Of a DNA stretch of 64,000 nucleotides, positions 9,202-17,895 are shown one piece after another. The stretch spans positions 92,286 to 156,285 of the forward strand of contig DATELH010000001.1 of NCBI GenBank assembly GCA_035276765.1. The letters run 5' to 3'. Under the pieces are notes generated by a model that was not told the DNA's origin, searched no databases, and was given only the letters and a program-made list of their open reading frames with translations. The stretch is from DATASD01 sp035276765 (GTDB taxonomy: Bacteria; Patescibacteriota; Saccharimonadia; Saccharimonadales; UBA4665). Each line of letters opens with the position of its first letter. Within the stretch, counting starts at the first letter, position 1. The position numbers were made by a program, and so were the translations under genes.

Positions 9202-9387
9202 ATGCGACAACTCGAAAATATCATGCAAAAAGAGATGACCCGCAAAGAATTTATCGGGACACTCGGTTTTGGTTTGGCATCCATCTTTGGCCTTTCGAGC
9301 ATTTTGCGCTTTGTATTTGGCAAAGGCGATGCGCGGAATAATGCCTCATTAGGCTATGGCTCTAATGTGTACGGCGGCCGAAAGTAA
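9202..9387 (+). CDS. Small protein with Tat-like signal, possible Tat substrate
   Basis: Up to 61 residues; inner ATGs at 9223 and 9235 are alternatives. MTRKEFIGTLGFG is close to twin-arginine signals (RRxFLG type, here Arg-Lys), followed by a hydrophobic stretch (ASIFGLSSILRFVFG) and a tail ending YGSNVYGGRK. Its position right after tatC supports a Tat-dependent role, by inference. The YGSNVYG tail resembles YGSGVYG in the protein encoded before tatA. A terminator follows the stop. I do not recognise a named family. Confidence 0.6.
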   Translation: MRQLENIMQKEMTRKEFIGTLGFGLASIFGLSSILRFVFGKGDARNNASLGYGSNVYGGRK

Positions 9388-9401
9388 TTTTCCAAAACAC
9401 C

Positions 9402-9431
9402 TTTAAAGCCCGCTGTTCGGCGGGTTTTAAA
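9402..9431. terminator. Bidirectional terminator between the small Tat-like gene and the LCP gene
   Basis: A 12-bp stem (TTTAAAGCCCGC paired with GCGGGTTTTAAA, one G-U) with a 6-nt loop, A/T-rich on both flanks. It lies between two convergent genes and can serve both. Confidence 0.85.
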
Positions 9432-9449
9432 GTGCTTCGCACTACTTAA

Positions 9450-11204
9450 TTACTGGCCCGAGCTTGAACTACTCGAAGATGCTGGCGCTTGTTGGTTTTG
9501 ACCAAGAACGATAATGAAATCGGCAGTGTAACCCTTGATCGAGGGATCGCTGGTAACGACATTATTCCCAAACAACTTCTGCAAGGCTTGCTTGGTGTTC
9601 GGCATGGCACCCTTTGAATTGTCAATTATTTCGGTAGTCGCGTACGACTTGGGCGCGGCGGCCACTGCCGCAACGGCTATATTTTTCTGAGTGAGCACTT
9701 TCGCCTCTTTACTGGCCAGCCCATCAACATCGCCGCCATTTAAGACAACCACCTGTGCACCTTCTTTTACGAGCGGGTCACTCGAAAACAGCTTGTTGAT
9801 CGCGAGCTTAATCTGGCTAAAGTCGTCGAGGCCGGCCGCCGGAATCAAGGCCGATTGCCCATTTGGCGCAGTGTAGTTCTTGAGCATGGTCGTGCCCTTG
9901 GTAAGGTCGTTCAGGTTGTACGAAGCAATGTTGTTGTCGTTGATGTCTTTGGCATAGCTGTAAAACGTCTCGATTTCATCGATCTTCATATCTGTTTTAA
10001 CGTTATTGCCCAACGCATCAGCCAGCTTGCCAACTTTTAAGGGGTTGGCGAGCACGTTGGCACTCGTGGCTTTGTCTTTGATGGCGAGGAGCATTTGGCG
10101 TTGGTGCTGGGTGCGGTCAAAATCGCTTTGCGGAAAACCGTAGGAGTAGTACGAGTCGCCGCGAGCTCGGGCCAAGTTCAGTGCCGTCTGGCCGTCCAGC
10201 GTCACCGAACCGTTTGGCAATTTCAGCGGGCCTTTGTCGGCCTTACTAATGTTCGGATCATACAAGCCACGCGGGTCGGGGCTTTGGATGTTCACGGTGA
10301 TACCACCGACTGCGTTCACCGCATCACGAAAAGCCGTGTAGTTAATGAGTGCATAATAGTCGATGGTTATGCCCATGTTTTCGGTAATAATTTGTTCGAG
10401 CGCGCCCATGCCGCCATTAGGATAGCCCGAGGCACTGAAGCTTTTTACCGTGTTGGCGGCGTTAATTTTTTGGTGGCCCATGCCCGGCACCGTCACCCAC
10501 AAGTCGCGCGGGACACTCAGCATCGAGGCCTGCTTGGTTTTGGTATTGATGGTCATAACCATGATGGAGTCGGTGAGATCAGCCCCGTCGTGGCCAGGAT
10601 CATCGGCGGAGTTACCGGCCAGCAAAATATTCACCTGGCCATTTTGGTTTTTGAGCGGCACCGGCTTAAAGGCACTTAACAAGTTAAGCGGATTATTATT
10701 GTGCGTGATTTTGGCTGCATTGCGATAAAGTTTCCAGCCCAGCCAGCCACCGGCCACCAAAATAGCAAACAAAATCGTTAGCAGCGCTACCTTGATAACC
10801 TTTCGCCGGTTCCAGGTGGTAAGCCAGTGCTTCAGCGAACGCTTTTTCTTTTTGGATTTCGGCAGTGGTTCGGTAGCATCCGTAGCTGTTTGCGCCAGGC
10901 GTTTGCGTTTCCGGTAACGGTCGGCAAGTGGTTTGGAGTTTTCAATGGCACTTTGCAAAGGATGCGCCGCCACCGGCGAGTCTGTGCGTACCGCAGCGCT
11001 CGGGGTCACAGATGAAGCGCCGTTTGCCGCCATTGACTCCGGATGGTCGGCAGCGTGGTTGTGGCGCAAGCGGTTGGGGTCAACATATTTGGGCGATTGC
11101 ACCTCGTGCAGCGGCCGATAGGTATCGTACCGGGAAGTCTTGGGACGGACGACGAAGCCGTCAATACTATTAACTCGTTTTGGCGAGCGGAGATCATCAT
11201 TCAT
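9450..11204 (-). CDS. LytR-CpsA-Psr (LCP) family protein with LytR_C domain
   Basis: 584 residues: a long charged cytoplasmic N-terminus (KSKKKKRSLKHW before the membrane helix at about 135-155), then an LCP domain with DLTDSIMVMTIN, SVPRDLWV and later NLARARGD, which carry the usual Arg/Asp residues for polyprenyl-phosphate binding. The last 120 residues form a LytR_C domain (VVVLNGGDVDGLA) ending in a Ser-rich tail. LCP enzymes transfer teichoic acid- or glycan-type polymers from lipid carriers to peptidoglycan on the outer face of the membrane. Confidence 0.92.
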   Translation of the reverse strand: MNDDLRSPKRVNSIDGFVVRPKTSRYDTYRPLHEVQSPKYVDPNRLRHNHAADHPESMAANGASSVTPSAAVRTDSPVAAHPLQSAIENSKPLADRYRKRKRLAQTATDATEPLPKSKKKKRSLKHWLTTWNRRKVIKVALLTILFAILVAGGWLGWKLYRNAAKITHNNNPLNLLSAFKPVPLKNQNGQVNILLAGNSADDPGHDGADLTDSIMVMTINTKTKQASMLSVPRDLWVTVPGMGHQKINAANTVKSFSASGYPNGGMGALEQIITENMGITIDYYALINYTAFRDAVNAVGGITVNIQSPDPRGLYDPNISKADKGPLKLPNGSVTLDGQTALNLARARGDSYYSYGFPQSDFDRTQHQRQMLLAIKDKATSANVLANPLKVGKLADALGNNVKTDMKIDEIETFYSYAKDINDNNIASYNLNDLTKGTTMLKNYTAPNGQSALIPAAGLDDFSQIKLAINKLFSSDPLVKEGAQVVVLNGGDVDGLASKEAKVLTQKNIAVAAVAAAPKSYATTEIIDNSKGAMPNTKQALQKLFGNNVVTSDPSIKGYTADFIIVLGQNQQAPASSSSSSSGQ

Positions 11205-11353
11205 ATATCTTAATTAGTGTAGTATGAACTTGCGTTTATGCATAAACATTTTATGCATTTTGTTCAGGTGGCGTTACGCCAGGGGTCAGAGGTGCAACAC
11301 TCCTTTCCTTTTCAACCGTACCGTTATATAATGACCTTGTTTAAAAAGCAACT

Positions 11354-12364
11354 ATGATGCCCGATGACAACCGGCAACCTGCGCAACCGCCCTACCTCAA
11401 CACGCCGCCCGTGGGGCTGTCGCAGCCGCCCGCACCACCATACCAAAATTACAATCAAAGCCCGGCATTCACCGAACAGCCGGACCTTGCTCAAAAGTAT
11501 ATCAAGCCGCGTAAACGGTGGGTGTTCTTGTTGCTGTTCGTGGTTTTTGTGGCGATAGTGGGTGCGGGCGCTTGGTTTGGGCTGCGCATGTACCGCAACA
11601 ATCCGGCCACCATTTTCAACCAAGCCGTGGGTGTCAGTCTGCATACTAAACAAGTTAAGCAAAATTTTACGAGTAGCACGAGTACGTTGACCTCACAGTT
11701 TGACGTAAACGATATTAAGAAACCCCGGGTGAGCACCCTGACTACCGCCAGCCTGGGCGTGAATGTATACGTCAAAGGCTACGGCAACCTGCAAAACACC
11801 TACCTTTCGTATGCGAACGGTCCGGGTAGCGCCAACACACCGCCTGCCTTGCTGGACCAATGGATCCAGGTGCGCGACGGTGGCCAACTGCCAAACGGCC
11901 TTACTTTAAACCCGTTACTCACGGCTAGCGATCCACGTTATGCACTGCTCAGCCCATGGGTATTTGGTAATTTTACAGGCAAAGAGCGCGGCAGCATCGC
12001 CGGTCAGGCACGCAAACTTTACCAGCTCGACAGCAAACACACGCAAACCAGCACACTCGCTGGCCGGCAAGTCCTTATCTGCACTGTTACGGTTAACACC
12101 GCAAAACTAGGGGAGTATTTTGAGAAGGTTGGGCAAGCGTTTGGCATCCCTTCGTCAGATAGTAACGCCGCCGCTAAATTGTACGGCACGCACGTCAGCC
12201 TCAAAGTATACATCCAAAAAGACACGTACCAAGTAATGCGCATCGACATGACGAACGACGGTGTTACCTCCACCATCACCTACGATTATCGCGCGGCAAG
12301 CTTCCCGAACGAGCCCAACCCCAGTCTTACCTACGACGATTACCTCAAGCAGTTAGGTTCGTAG
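11354..12364 (+). CDS. Membrane-anchored extracellular protein, unknown function
   Basis: 336 residues: a Pro/Gln/Asn-rich cytoplasmic N-terminus (about 55 residues), one membrane helix (WVFLLLFVVFVAIVGAGAWFG), then a roughly 250-residue extracellular domain with mixed beta-strand character. A TATAAT box is at 11327-11332, so this gene has a short leader. It is transcribed divergently from the LCP gene. The layout resembles other CPR anchored sensor- or lipoprotein-like proteins, but I recognise no family. Confidence 0.7.
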   Translation: MMPDDNRQPAQPPYLNTPPVGLSQPPAPPYQNYNQSPAFTEQPDLAQKYIKPRKRWVFLLLFVVFVAIVGAGAWFGLRMYRNNPATIFNQAVGVSLHTKQVKQNFTSSTSTLTSQFDVNDIKKPRVSTLTTASLGVNVYVKGYGNLQNTYLSYANGPGSANTPPALLDQWIQVRDGGQLPNGLTLNPLLTASDPRYALLSPWVFGNFTGKERGSIAGQARKLYQLDSKHTQTSTLAGRQVLICTVTVNTAKLGEYFEKVGQAFGIPSSDSNAAAKLYGTHVSLKVYIQKDTYQVMRIDMTNDGVTSTITYDYRAASFPNEPNPSLTYDDYLKQLGS

Positions 12365-12366
12365 CC

Positions 12367-13635
12367 TTATGCGCCGCTAGTAGCCGCCAATATAAGTGGG
12401 TGAATATACGAGATGAGGTATAGCGAACCGGTCACCAGTAAAACCGGCTCTGGTGCTCGAAGCAACGCCTGGACCGCTTGCCTGTAATCAAGCTCGGTGA
12501 CGACATTTTGAACTCCGGCCTCTTGGGCGGCCTGCGCAACGTCATTGGGGTTGATTGATGGCTGGCCGTGTTCCTGCGTGGCTCCGAATGAGGTAACGAG
12601 TATGCGATCGGCCACGCCGCGCACGATTGCGAGGTTTTCGCGCAAGCTTACCTCTTTGCTTTGCGTAAACCCGACCAATGCCGCTACCGTTTGGCCGGGG
12701 AATTTTTCGCGCAAGCTATCGGCCATGGCCTGCAACTTTTGCGGGTTGTGGGCTCCATCGAGCACTACTGTTTTGTTGCCCACCGTGAACGTTTCCATGC
12801 GCGCCGGGATATGCACGTGCGCCGCCTGTCGCATAATATCATCTGTTAATTGCCGGCTTTCGCGGCTCAGCGCAAACTGCACGGTCGCCGCGGCTAGCGC
12901 CATATTACGCTGCTGATAGAGCGGCAACGCCGCAACGCGCGTCTCATCGTCCACATCTACCACGTGCAATTGCGCTCGCACTTCACTGCATTTTGCCGCG
13001 ACCACGGTCATGACTTCGGACGCTTGGTTATGCATAAATACGTCGTTGCCGGTGTGGATAATCCCGGCCTTTTGCGCGGTAATTTCGGCGATGGTCGAGC
13101 CAAGCACGTGCATATGGTCGAAGCCGATATCGGTAATCACGCACACTTTGTCGGCGCGCGACACAATGTTCGAACCGTCGAGCAGCCCGCCCAAGCCCAC
13201 TTCCACTACTGCGTAATCAACCTGCTGACGCGCAAATTCCCAGTATGCAAAAGCCATCATCAGTTCAAAGTAGGTGGGTTTGAGCCCGCTTTTGGCGACT
13301 TCGTCCATAAACAAGCCGAGCTCGGCGCAAAATGCGGCCTCGGCCATCGGAACCAAGTTGAGCTGCACGCGCTCATTTATTTCGGTGATGTGCGGCGATA
13401 TGGTGAGCCCGACCTTCTTGCCAGCCGCCTGCAACAACGCCGCCGTGTAATACGCCGTGGATGTCTTGCCAGAGGTGCCAGCAATGTGCACCACACGCAC
13501 AGCATCTTGCGGATTGCCCAAGAATTTGGTGAGCGCCCGGATGGTATCCAAACTATACACCGTCCGCACATTGAGCGGACGCGGGATAAAGCTATTCAAA
13601 ATTTCTGTAGCCTCGACAAAACTCGCAATCTTCAT
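12367..13635 (-). CDS. folC: Bifunctional folylpolyglutamate/dihydrofolate synthase
   Basis: About 422 residues of the Mur-ligase-like FolC family: ATP-binding loop HIAGTSGKTSTAY, then DYAVVEVGLGGLLDGSN, ITDIGFDHMHVLG and the C-terminal VLDGAHNPQKL motif. It adds glutamate to folates (and to dihydropteroate, if bifunctional), using ATP in the cytoplasm. I prefer the ATG at 13635 because a TATGAT box at 13643-13648 overlaps the upstream alternative start at 13647. folP and glyA lie elsewhere in the window. Confidence 0.9.
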   Translation of the reverse strand: MKIASFVEATEILNSFIPRPLNVRTVYSLDTIRALTKFLGNPQDAVRVVHIAGTSGKTSTAYYTAALLQAAGKKVGLTISPHITEINERVQLNLVPMAEAAFCAELGLFMDEVAKSGLKPTYFELMMAFAYWEFARQQVDYAVVEVGLGGLLDGSNIVSRADKVCVITDIGFDHMHVLGSTIAEITAQKAGIIHTGNDVFMHNQASEVMTVVAAKCSEVRAQLHVVDVDDETRVAALPLYQQRNMALAAATVQFALSRESRQLTDDIMRQAAHVHIPARMETFTVGNKTVVLDGAHNPQKLQAMADSLREKFPGQTVAALVGFTQSKEVSLRENLAIVRGVADRILVTSFGATQEHGQPSINPNDVAQAAQEAGVQNVVTELDYRQAVQALLRAPEPVLLVTGSLYLISYIHPLILAATSGA

Positions 13636-13642
13636 ACGTCGT

Positions 13643-13648
13643 ATCATA
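13643..13648 (-). promoter_or_regulatory. -10 box (TATGAT) of folC, leaderless
   Basis: TATGAT lies 7 nt before the ATG at 13635 and no ribosome site is present, as expected for a leaderless mRNA. Confidence 0.5.
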
Positions 13649-13771
13649 ACACCGGTAGTCTCCTTGCCAAACTCCGTTTTACATAAAGCGTATTAATTAT
13701 TAAAAACGGGAGGCTCAGGCTGCCCGATTGGAGTAAAACGTTATAATAAGGTAGTAATAGGAGGGACAAGT

Positions 13772-13999
13772 ATGCCATATAAGCAAACAAGTGAACTACC
13801 TGATAGCGTTAAAAGTGCCTTGCCGGCGCATGCCCAAGACATTTACAAAGACGCCTTTAATAACGCCTGGGACCAATATAAAGACCCCAAAGAACGACGT
13901 GGCGACAGCGGCCGCGAAGAAACTGCCCATCGCGTTGCCTGGGCGGCAGTCAAAAAATCGTACAAAAAGAGTGAAGACGGCAAGTGGCACAAAAAGTAG
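13772..13999 (+). CDS. chaB: ChaB family protein
   Basis: 75 residues with the full ChaB fold signature: LPDSVKSALPAHAQDIY followed by FNNAWDQY, then AHRVAWAAVKKSY and a KW-K end. ChaB was named as a cation transport regulator, but its molecular role is unclear. An AGGAGGG ribosome site precedes it and a TATAAT box is at 13742-13747. Its 3' end overlaps the GTG start of the glycosylase gene by 16 nt, so the two form an operon. Confidence 0.9.
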   Translation: MPYKQTSELPDSVKSALPAHAQDIYKDAFNNAWDQYKDPKERRGDSGREETAHRVAWAAVKKSYKKSEDGKWHKK

Positions 14000-14568
14000 A
14001 GCCGCTCGCGTTTTTGGAAGGCCTGGTGGCTGACGCCGCACCGCGGCTCCTCGGTTGCACGATCGAGCGCACCTTTAATGGCCATACGCTGCGCGGCCGG
14101 ATTGTCGAAGTTGAAGCTTACGACCAAGCCGATGCCGCCAGCCACAGTTACAAAGGGCGCACGCCGCGCACCAACGTCATGTTTGGCCCGCCCGGCCACT
14201 TGTATGTGTACTTTACATATGGCATGCATTATTGCTGCAATGTCGTGGTGGGCCCCACCGAATATGGCGCGGCAATTTTGATCCGTGCCATCGAACCGCT
14301 TGAAGGCGAAGCGTATATGGCCAAGCGACGTGGTGGGCGGCGTGGTTTGCAGACCGCTAACGGGCCGGCAAAACTTTGCCAGGCGCTCGCCATCGACAAA
14401 AGCTTGAACGGCCACGACCTGCATAAAAAACCGCTGGTGCTGATACCTGGGAAAGCACTCAAGTCCAACCAGATTGTGCAGTCTACGCGCATCGGCATCA
14501 CACAAGAAAAAGACAAGCCATGGCGGTTTTACATCAAAGATAACCCGTACGTTTCCAAGCCGCAGTAA
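13984..14568 (+). CDS. DNA-3-methyladenine glycosylase (AAG/MPG type)
   Basis: 194 residues from a GTG inside chaB. Motifs of the AAG family are in order: LLGCTIER, IVEVEAYDQADAASHSY (catalytic Glu in VEVEAY), RTNVMFGPPGHLYVYFTYGMHYCCNVV and TANGPAKLCQAL. It removes alkylated purines from DNA to start base-excision repair. Length is normal for the bacterial form. No frameshift is seen. Confidence 0.93.
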   Translation: MAQKVEPLAFLEGLVADAAPRLLGCTIERTFNGHTLRGRIVEVEAYDQADAASHSYKGRTPRTNVMFGPPGHLYVYFTYGMHYCCNVVVGPTEYGAAILIRAIEPLEGEAYMAKRRGGRRGLQTANGPAKLCQALAIDKSLNGHDLHKKPLVLIPGKALKSNQIVQSTRIGITQEKDKPWRFYIKDNPYVSKPQ

Positions 14569-14631
14569 GCGATAGCGTTTTGCCATCGCAATATGTACAA
14601 TACGGGTAGTGATGTAACAAAAGGATCTCCC

Positions 14632-15174
14632 ATGGCAAGCGCAGAACGAAAAGCAATCGATAAAGTATTTATTTTGCTGGGCGTTATGGCGACCGTGATT
14701 TTGCTTGGTGTGAGCGGGCTGAGTTGGTATGGATTTCACTTTGCGACTTCAGAAGTCCGAAGCGAGCTCTCGGCGCAGAAAATCTACTTTCCGCCTAAAG
14801 GCAGTGCCGCTCTTGACCCTAGCGAATTCCCCACGCTCCAAAAATATGCCGGCCAACTGGTTGATAACGGACCAAAGGCCAAGGCTTACGCCAACGATTT
14901 TATCGGCAAACACCTTGAAAAAGTCGCCGGCGGCCTCACCTACGCCGAAGTGAGCACCCAAGCCATGAAAGACCCTACAAATGCCAAGCTCCAGCAACAA
15001 AAAGCAACGCTTTTTCAGGGTGAAACGCTGCGCGGCTTGTTGCTTGGCGACGGTTACGCCTACTGGACGTTCGGTATGATCGCCCTGTATGCCTCGGTGG
15101 CATCGCTCATAGCTGCCGGCGTAATGTTTGTGCTCGTGCTTCTTGGTTTGCGACACCTCAAGAAACTTAAATAA
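14632..15174 (+). CDS. Two-helix membrane protein, unknown function
   Basis: 180 residues from the ATG at 14632, preceded by AAAGGAT; the longer frame from 14593 covers the -10 region (TACAAT). One helix lies near residues 12-35 (VFILLGVMATVILLGVSGLSWYGF) and one at the C-terminus (MIALYASVASLIAAGVMFVLVLLG), with about 100 polar residues between them, probably outside the cell. I recognise no family. Confidence 0.7.
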   Translation: MASAERKAIDKVFILLGVMATVILLGVSGLSWYGFHFATSEVRSELSAQKIYFPPKGSAALDPSEFPTLQKYAGQLVDNGPKAKAYANDFIGKHLEKVAGGLTYAEVSTQAMKDPTNAKLQQQKATLFQGETLRGLLLGDGYAYWTFGMIALYASVASLIAAGVMFVLVLLGLRHLKKLK

Positions 15175-15183
15175 AACGCCCGC

Positions 15184-16128
15184 CTAAATAGTGCGACGAA
15201 CTTCGTCGAATTGGTAAGCAACCTCTCCAGCCATATGCCGCACCAAGCGACCGCCTATCGGTGTTGTGACCTTGCCGCGCGTCGTTTGCACGAGTGCCGT
15301 CGTGGCTTCGTCGGCAAGTGCATGCAGCCTTGAGCCCTCAATTGGCTGACAGTCAGGTACAACTCCTGTTTCGTAGGCCGCATGCCTCACGAGTGCTCCG
15401 TACGCAAAAAACACATCGACCTCGGTATGCCGCCGTGTTTTTTCCCGGCCAAACTTTACTTTGTAAGCGATTTTTGCGCCGTCGCTTTCGATAGTATAGC
15501 CGTCGTGCACTTCGCGGTATGTGTCGAGTCCCCTCCTTTCGCGGGGTGAACTCGGATATATTTCAAGCCCAGCATGCTCCAGAAGCAGTTCTGTTGCGAG
15601 CTTCGTGCGAACGCCCTGCTTGTCGGATTCGTCTTTAAAACAAGGGTCGTGATCGGAACCCTCGAAATAGTCTTCGTGTCCGCCGCTATGTTGTGGCGCT
15701 TCCTCTGTTTCGTCCAGCAAGTCCGCCAGCCCTCCCATAATTTCGCGCTTCTCGTCGGCAATCGAGGCTTCGCCATGGCGGCGCGCGTCAAACCTTGGCA
15801 AGAAAAGCCGCAGGCGCGCCGCCTCGCAAAAATGGCCAAACCCGCTCGCGGAATTGTGCAAAACCCGTTCGGCATAACTATCGGCGTCGTCGAGGTGGTC
15901 TTCTGCCTGCCTAAGCGGGATATCGTGCGATAAGCCCAACTCCAACTCCGCCCAGGCCCGATGCAAGTCTTGCTTGGCCTGTGTGAATGGCCCGCCTTGG
16001 TACTGGGCATATTCCAGGTTAGCTTGCAGCACCTCAAGCGGCAAATCTTCCGCAAGAAGGAGCTGCGAAAATTCCTCGTACATAGGGGATGTTACATGAG
16101 AGTGAGCCGTCTGCTCTGTGTATGTCAT
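15184..16128 (-). CDS. Hypothetical protein, unknown function
   Basis: About 314 residues, acidic, no membrane segment. I place the start at 16128 (MTYTEQ) because a TATAAC box lies exactly 6 nt before it; the frame remains open back to 16191. The protein has a helical N-terminal half (LPLEVLQANLEYAQYQGG) and a C-terminal part with alternating charged and beta-like stretches. No motif is recognised. It is the last core gene before the tRNA-Arg island, and its promoter lies about 100 bp from the left attachment site. Confidence 0.6.
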   Translation of the reverse strand: MTYTEQTAHSHVTSPMYEEFSQLLLAEDLPLEVLQANLEYAQYQGGPFTQAKQDLHRAWAELELGLSHDIPLRQAEDHLDDADSYAERVLHNSASGFGHFCEAARLRLFLPRFDARRHGEASIADEKREIMGGLADLLDETEEAPQHSGGHEDYFEGSDHDPCFKDESDKQGVRTKLATELLLEHAGLEIYPSSPRERRGLDTYREVHDGYTIESDGAKIAYKVKFGREKTRRHTEVDVFFAYGALVRHAAYETGVVPDCQPIEGSRLHALADEATTALVQTTRGKVTTPIGGRLVRHMAGEVAYQFDEVRRTI

Positions 16129-16134
16129 GACAGT

Positions 16135-16140
16135 GTTATA
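16135..16140 (-). promoter_or_regulatory. -10 box (TATAAC), leaderless start
   Basis: TATAAC sits 6 nt before the ATG at 16128 on the minus strand, the same geometry as other genes in this window. Confidence 0.5.
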
Positions 16141-16238
16141 CGGTAAAGAACCAGGGGCGTCAAGCGCGCCGTCATTCGCCCCTTGAAACATGAAACCCTG
16201 TGTAACTATTTATTAAGAATCAAGACTTAAATCACTCG

Positions 16239-16291
16239 TTTCTATCTGGTACACCCGGCAGGATTCGAACCTGCGACCCCTTGGTTCGAAG
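16239..16291 (-). repeat. Left attachment site: 3' remnant of tRNA-Arg(UCG)
   Basis: 53 bp identical to 25387-25439. It covers the 3' part of the tRNA (anticodon loop, T arm, acceptor, encoded CCA) plus 8 bp beyond the CCA. The 5' half of the tRNA is missing and the sequence diverges inside the anticodon arm. This is the classic remnant left when an integrase recombines in a tRNA 3' end. Confidence 0.93.
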
Positions 16292-16431
16292 TTCAATACG
16301 TGAGGGTGTTCATGCTCGTGTCACCGCTGTAAATCGTCACGTAGATACGTGCCGAAAAGCGTGGTTGTTCGGCCTCGTTGCCGTCAAAATCGACGAGCCA
16401 CCATCGAAATAGCGGCCTGCTTTGTGGTGCC

Positions 16432-16461
16432 CGCAGACGGTAAGCGTGCTCACCGTCTGCG
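16432..16461. repeat. Perfect inverted repeat, 10-bp arms
   Basis: CGCAGACGGT and its exact complement ACCGTCTGCG are separated by 10 nt. No T-run follows, so an operator or element-end binding site fits better than a terminator. It lies between the left attachment site and the first island gene. Confidence 0.6.
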
Positions 16462-16539
16462 ACGCCTCCCAAAACTCCGCCTCACACGGAGTCTTGACTA
16501 ACGTATATAAGCACAACTGCATATGGAGGACAAGAGTAT

Positions 16540-16992
16540 ATGGAACGAGAAAAGTTTCGAGGAGGAAACCGCGAGCAAACCCAAGCCCGAGCCGAGCGCC
16601 AGACGCGTCAACTTTTTCTGTTCGGCCCGTGGTCATTCGATGTCGATCAGGCGCAGGCCGTCATCGCAGAACGGCCACGCTCGACCCATACCCTGCCGGT
16701 CGAACCATGGGCACGCGCCTACGGCCTGGACGAACTCGACAACCCGAACACAGCGTCGCTCATCGGCCCTGGGCCAAGCTTCGACCGTCGCTACGCCATG
16801 ACGACCGACCTCGCTGAGCCCGTCATGGTTGCTGTGCTGCGCGATCAGGAGAGCGGCCAAGATTGCCCGCTTCTCATCGACGGCACGCACCGGTTGTACC
16901 GCGCTCACCAGGAAGGCATAGCCGAACTGCCGGCCTACGTGTTGACGGTCGAGGAAAGTCTCGCCATTCGCCAAGAACTTCAATATCGCTAA
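16540..16992 (+). CDS. ParB/sulfiredoxin-like domain protein of actinobacterial plasmid type
   Basis: 150 residues. The C-terminal half contains PLLIDGTHRLYRAHQEG, which matches the ParB-nuclease-like pattern (ID-G-HR), followed by ELPAYVLTVEES. A GGAGGA ribosome site lies 9 nt before the ATG. Proteins of this form occur in actinobacterial plasmids and integrative elements, from memory of the family. The role is unknown; partition or replication control is possible. First gene of the island. Confidence 0.6.
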   Translation: MEREKFRGGNREQTQARAERQTRQLFLFGPWSFDVDQAQAVIAERPRSTHTLPVEPWARAYGLDELDNPNTASLIGPGPSFDRRYAMTTDLAEPVMVAVLRDQESGQDCPLLIDGTHRLYRAHQEGIAELPAYVLTVEESLAIRQELQYR

Positions 16993-17011
16993 GCCATAGG
17001 AGAACCTATGT

Positions 17012-17518
17012 ATGGAAAGATTTGTAACGCTACAGGAGGTTTACGCACCCCCTGAACCTCTCAACGTATTTGCGCAACTCGTCGGTCGCACCGCGCTCTC
17101 CCTTGAACACCTGGCCATACCTGAGCAGCCAAGCGTACCGACTCTCGAACCCATCGAGTCGCCGCCACCCATCACGCCAGACCTCGAACCGGTCACCCGC
17201 GCAGAACGGCTCTTTGCTGCCCATGTCCTGTCCGGCCTGGTCGAAGTCCTGGACGGTAGCCGCCCCTTGAAGCAGGTGGAAGCACACTTGTCGCCGCAAA
17301 TGTGCCTGGCACTGCTCGGACGACGGTTCCGGCCGAATATTGCTGGCCAGGGCTATCGCTTGCGTACCATGCACACCCAGAAGCCGCAAGAGAAAGTCAT
17401 AGAGGCGTGGGGCACTGCGGCGAATGGGCAGCGAGCACGGGCCGTCGTCAGCCGGATGCAGCGCTATCCGCCGGACAGTCCGCGGACGACGAGGACGCTG
17501 CCCGTGCCGCGCTGGTAG
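17012..17518 (+). CDS. Rv3235-like protein, C-terminus replaced
   Basis: 168 residues. Residues 28-150 are closely related to the protein at 53220-53714 (shared LEHLAIPEQPS, HVLSGLVEV, EAHLSPQ, EAWGTAANGQRARAVV). The pattern matches the actinobacterial Rv3235 family: ruler-like helices, then a beta-rich end. After RMQ the sequence changes to a Pro/Thr/Arg-rich tail unrelated to the paralog, so the end of the original domain is lost, probably by deletion and fusion to the following remnant. Function of the family is unknown. It is likely non-functional here. Confidence 0.6.
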   Translation: MERFVTLQEVYAPPEPLNVFAQLVGRTALSLEHLAIPEQPSVPTLEPIESPPPITPDLEPVTRAERLFAAHVLSGLVEVLDGSRPLKQVEAHLSPQMCLALLGRRFRPNIAGQGYRLRTMHTQKPQEKVIEAWGTAANGQRARAVVSRMQRYPPDSPRTTRTLPVPRW

Positions 17519-17842
17519 ACCGGATCACCGCGGCAGGTGTAACCACGCTCGGCCAAGTTGCCTCGGCGGTGGCCGGTGCCGTCGAGCAGCCGGACGACCA
17601 AGACGAGATCGACGATTTCCCCTGGGCGAGTACGACTCGCTGGAGGACTACGTAGACGATTTCCTCCGGGAGACCGACAGCTACGAACGGCTGGAGCGGG
17701 CGCTCGACCAGGCGGGCATTGGGGAGGACTTGCGGCGGTATGTCACCGTTGACTTGGTGGGCATTGCCGAGGAGTGGGGGCAAGGGTTGCATGTTGCGGA
17801 GGCGCCTGGCGGGAAGGTGTGGGTGTTTGGGGCGAGGGGGTA
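17460..17842 (+). pseudogene. Frameshifted remnant, ArdA-like C-terminus
   Basis: Two overlapping frames together give one protein end: QDEIDDFPW in one frame continues as GEYDSLEDYVDDFL in the next, the switch falling at about 17623-17626, where one G seems missing from TGGGGC. The continuation to 17842 (LRRYVTVDLVGIAEEW and GGKVWVFGARG) resembles the C-terminal part of actinobacterial ArdA-type antirestriction proteins. No intact start was found. The assignment rests on remembered family patterns and is moderate at best. Confidence 0.45.
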
Positions 17843-17895
17843 GGCAACTTTTCCCTGGGCAGGTTTGTTGCCAGCGCCCGTTTGATTCCTTTGAA

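Noticed and set aside
16239..16291. Second complete tRNA-Arg
   Set aside because: Only the 3' part is present; the 5' arm, D arm and half of the anticodon stem are missing, so it is an attachment remnant.
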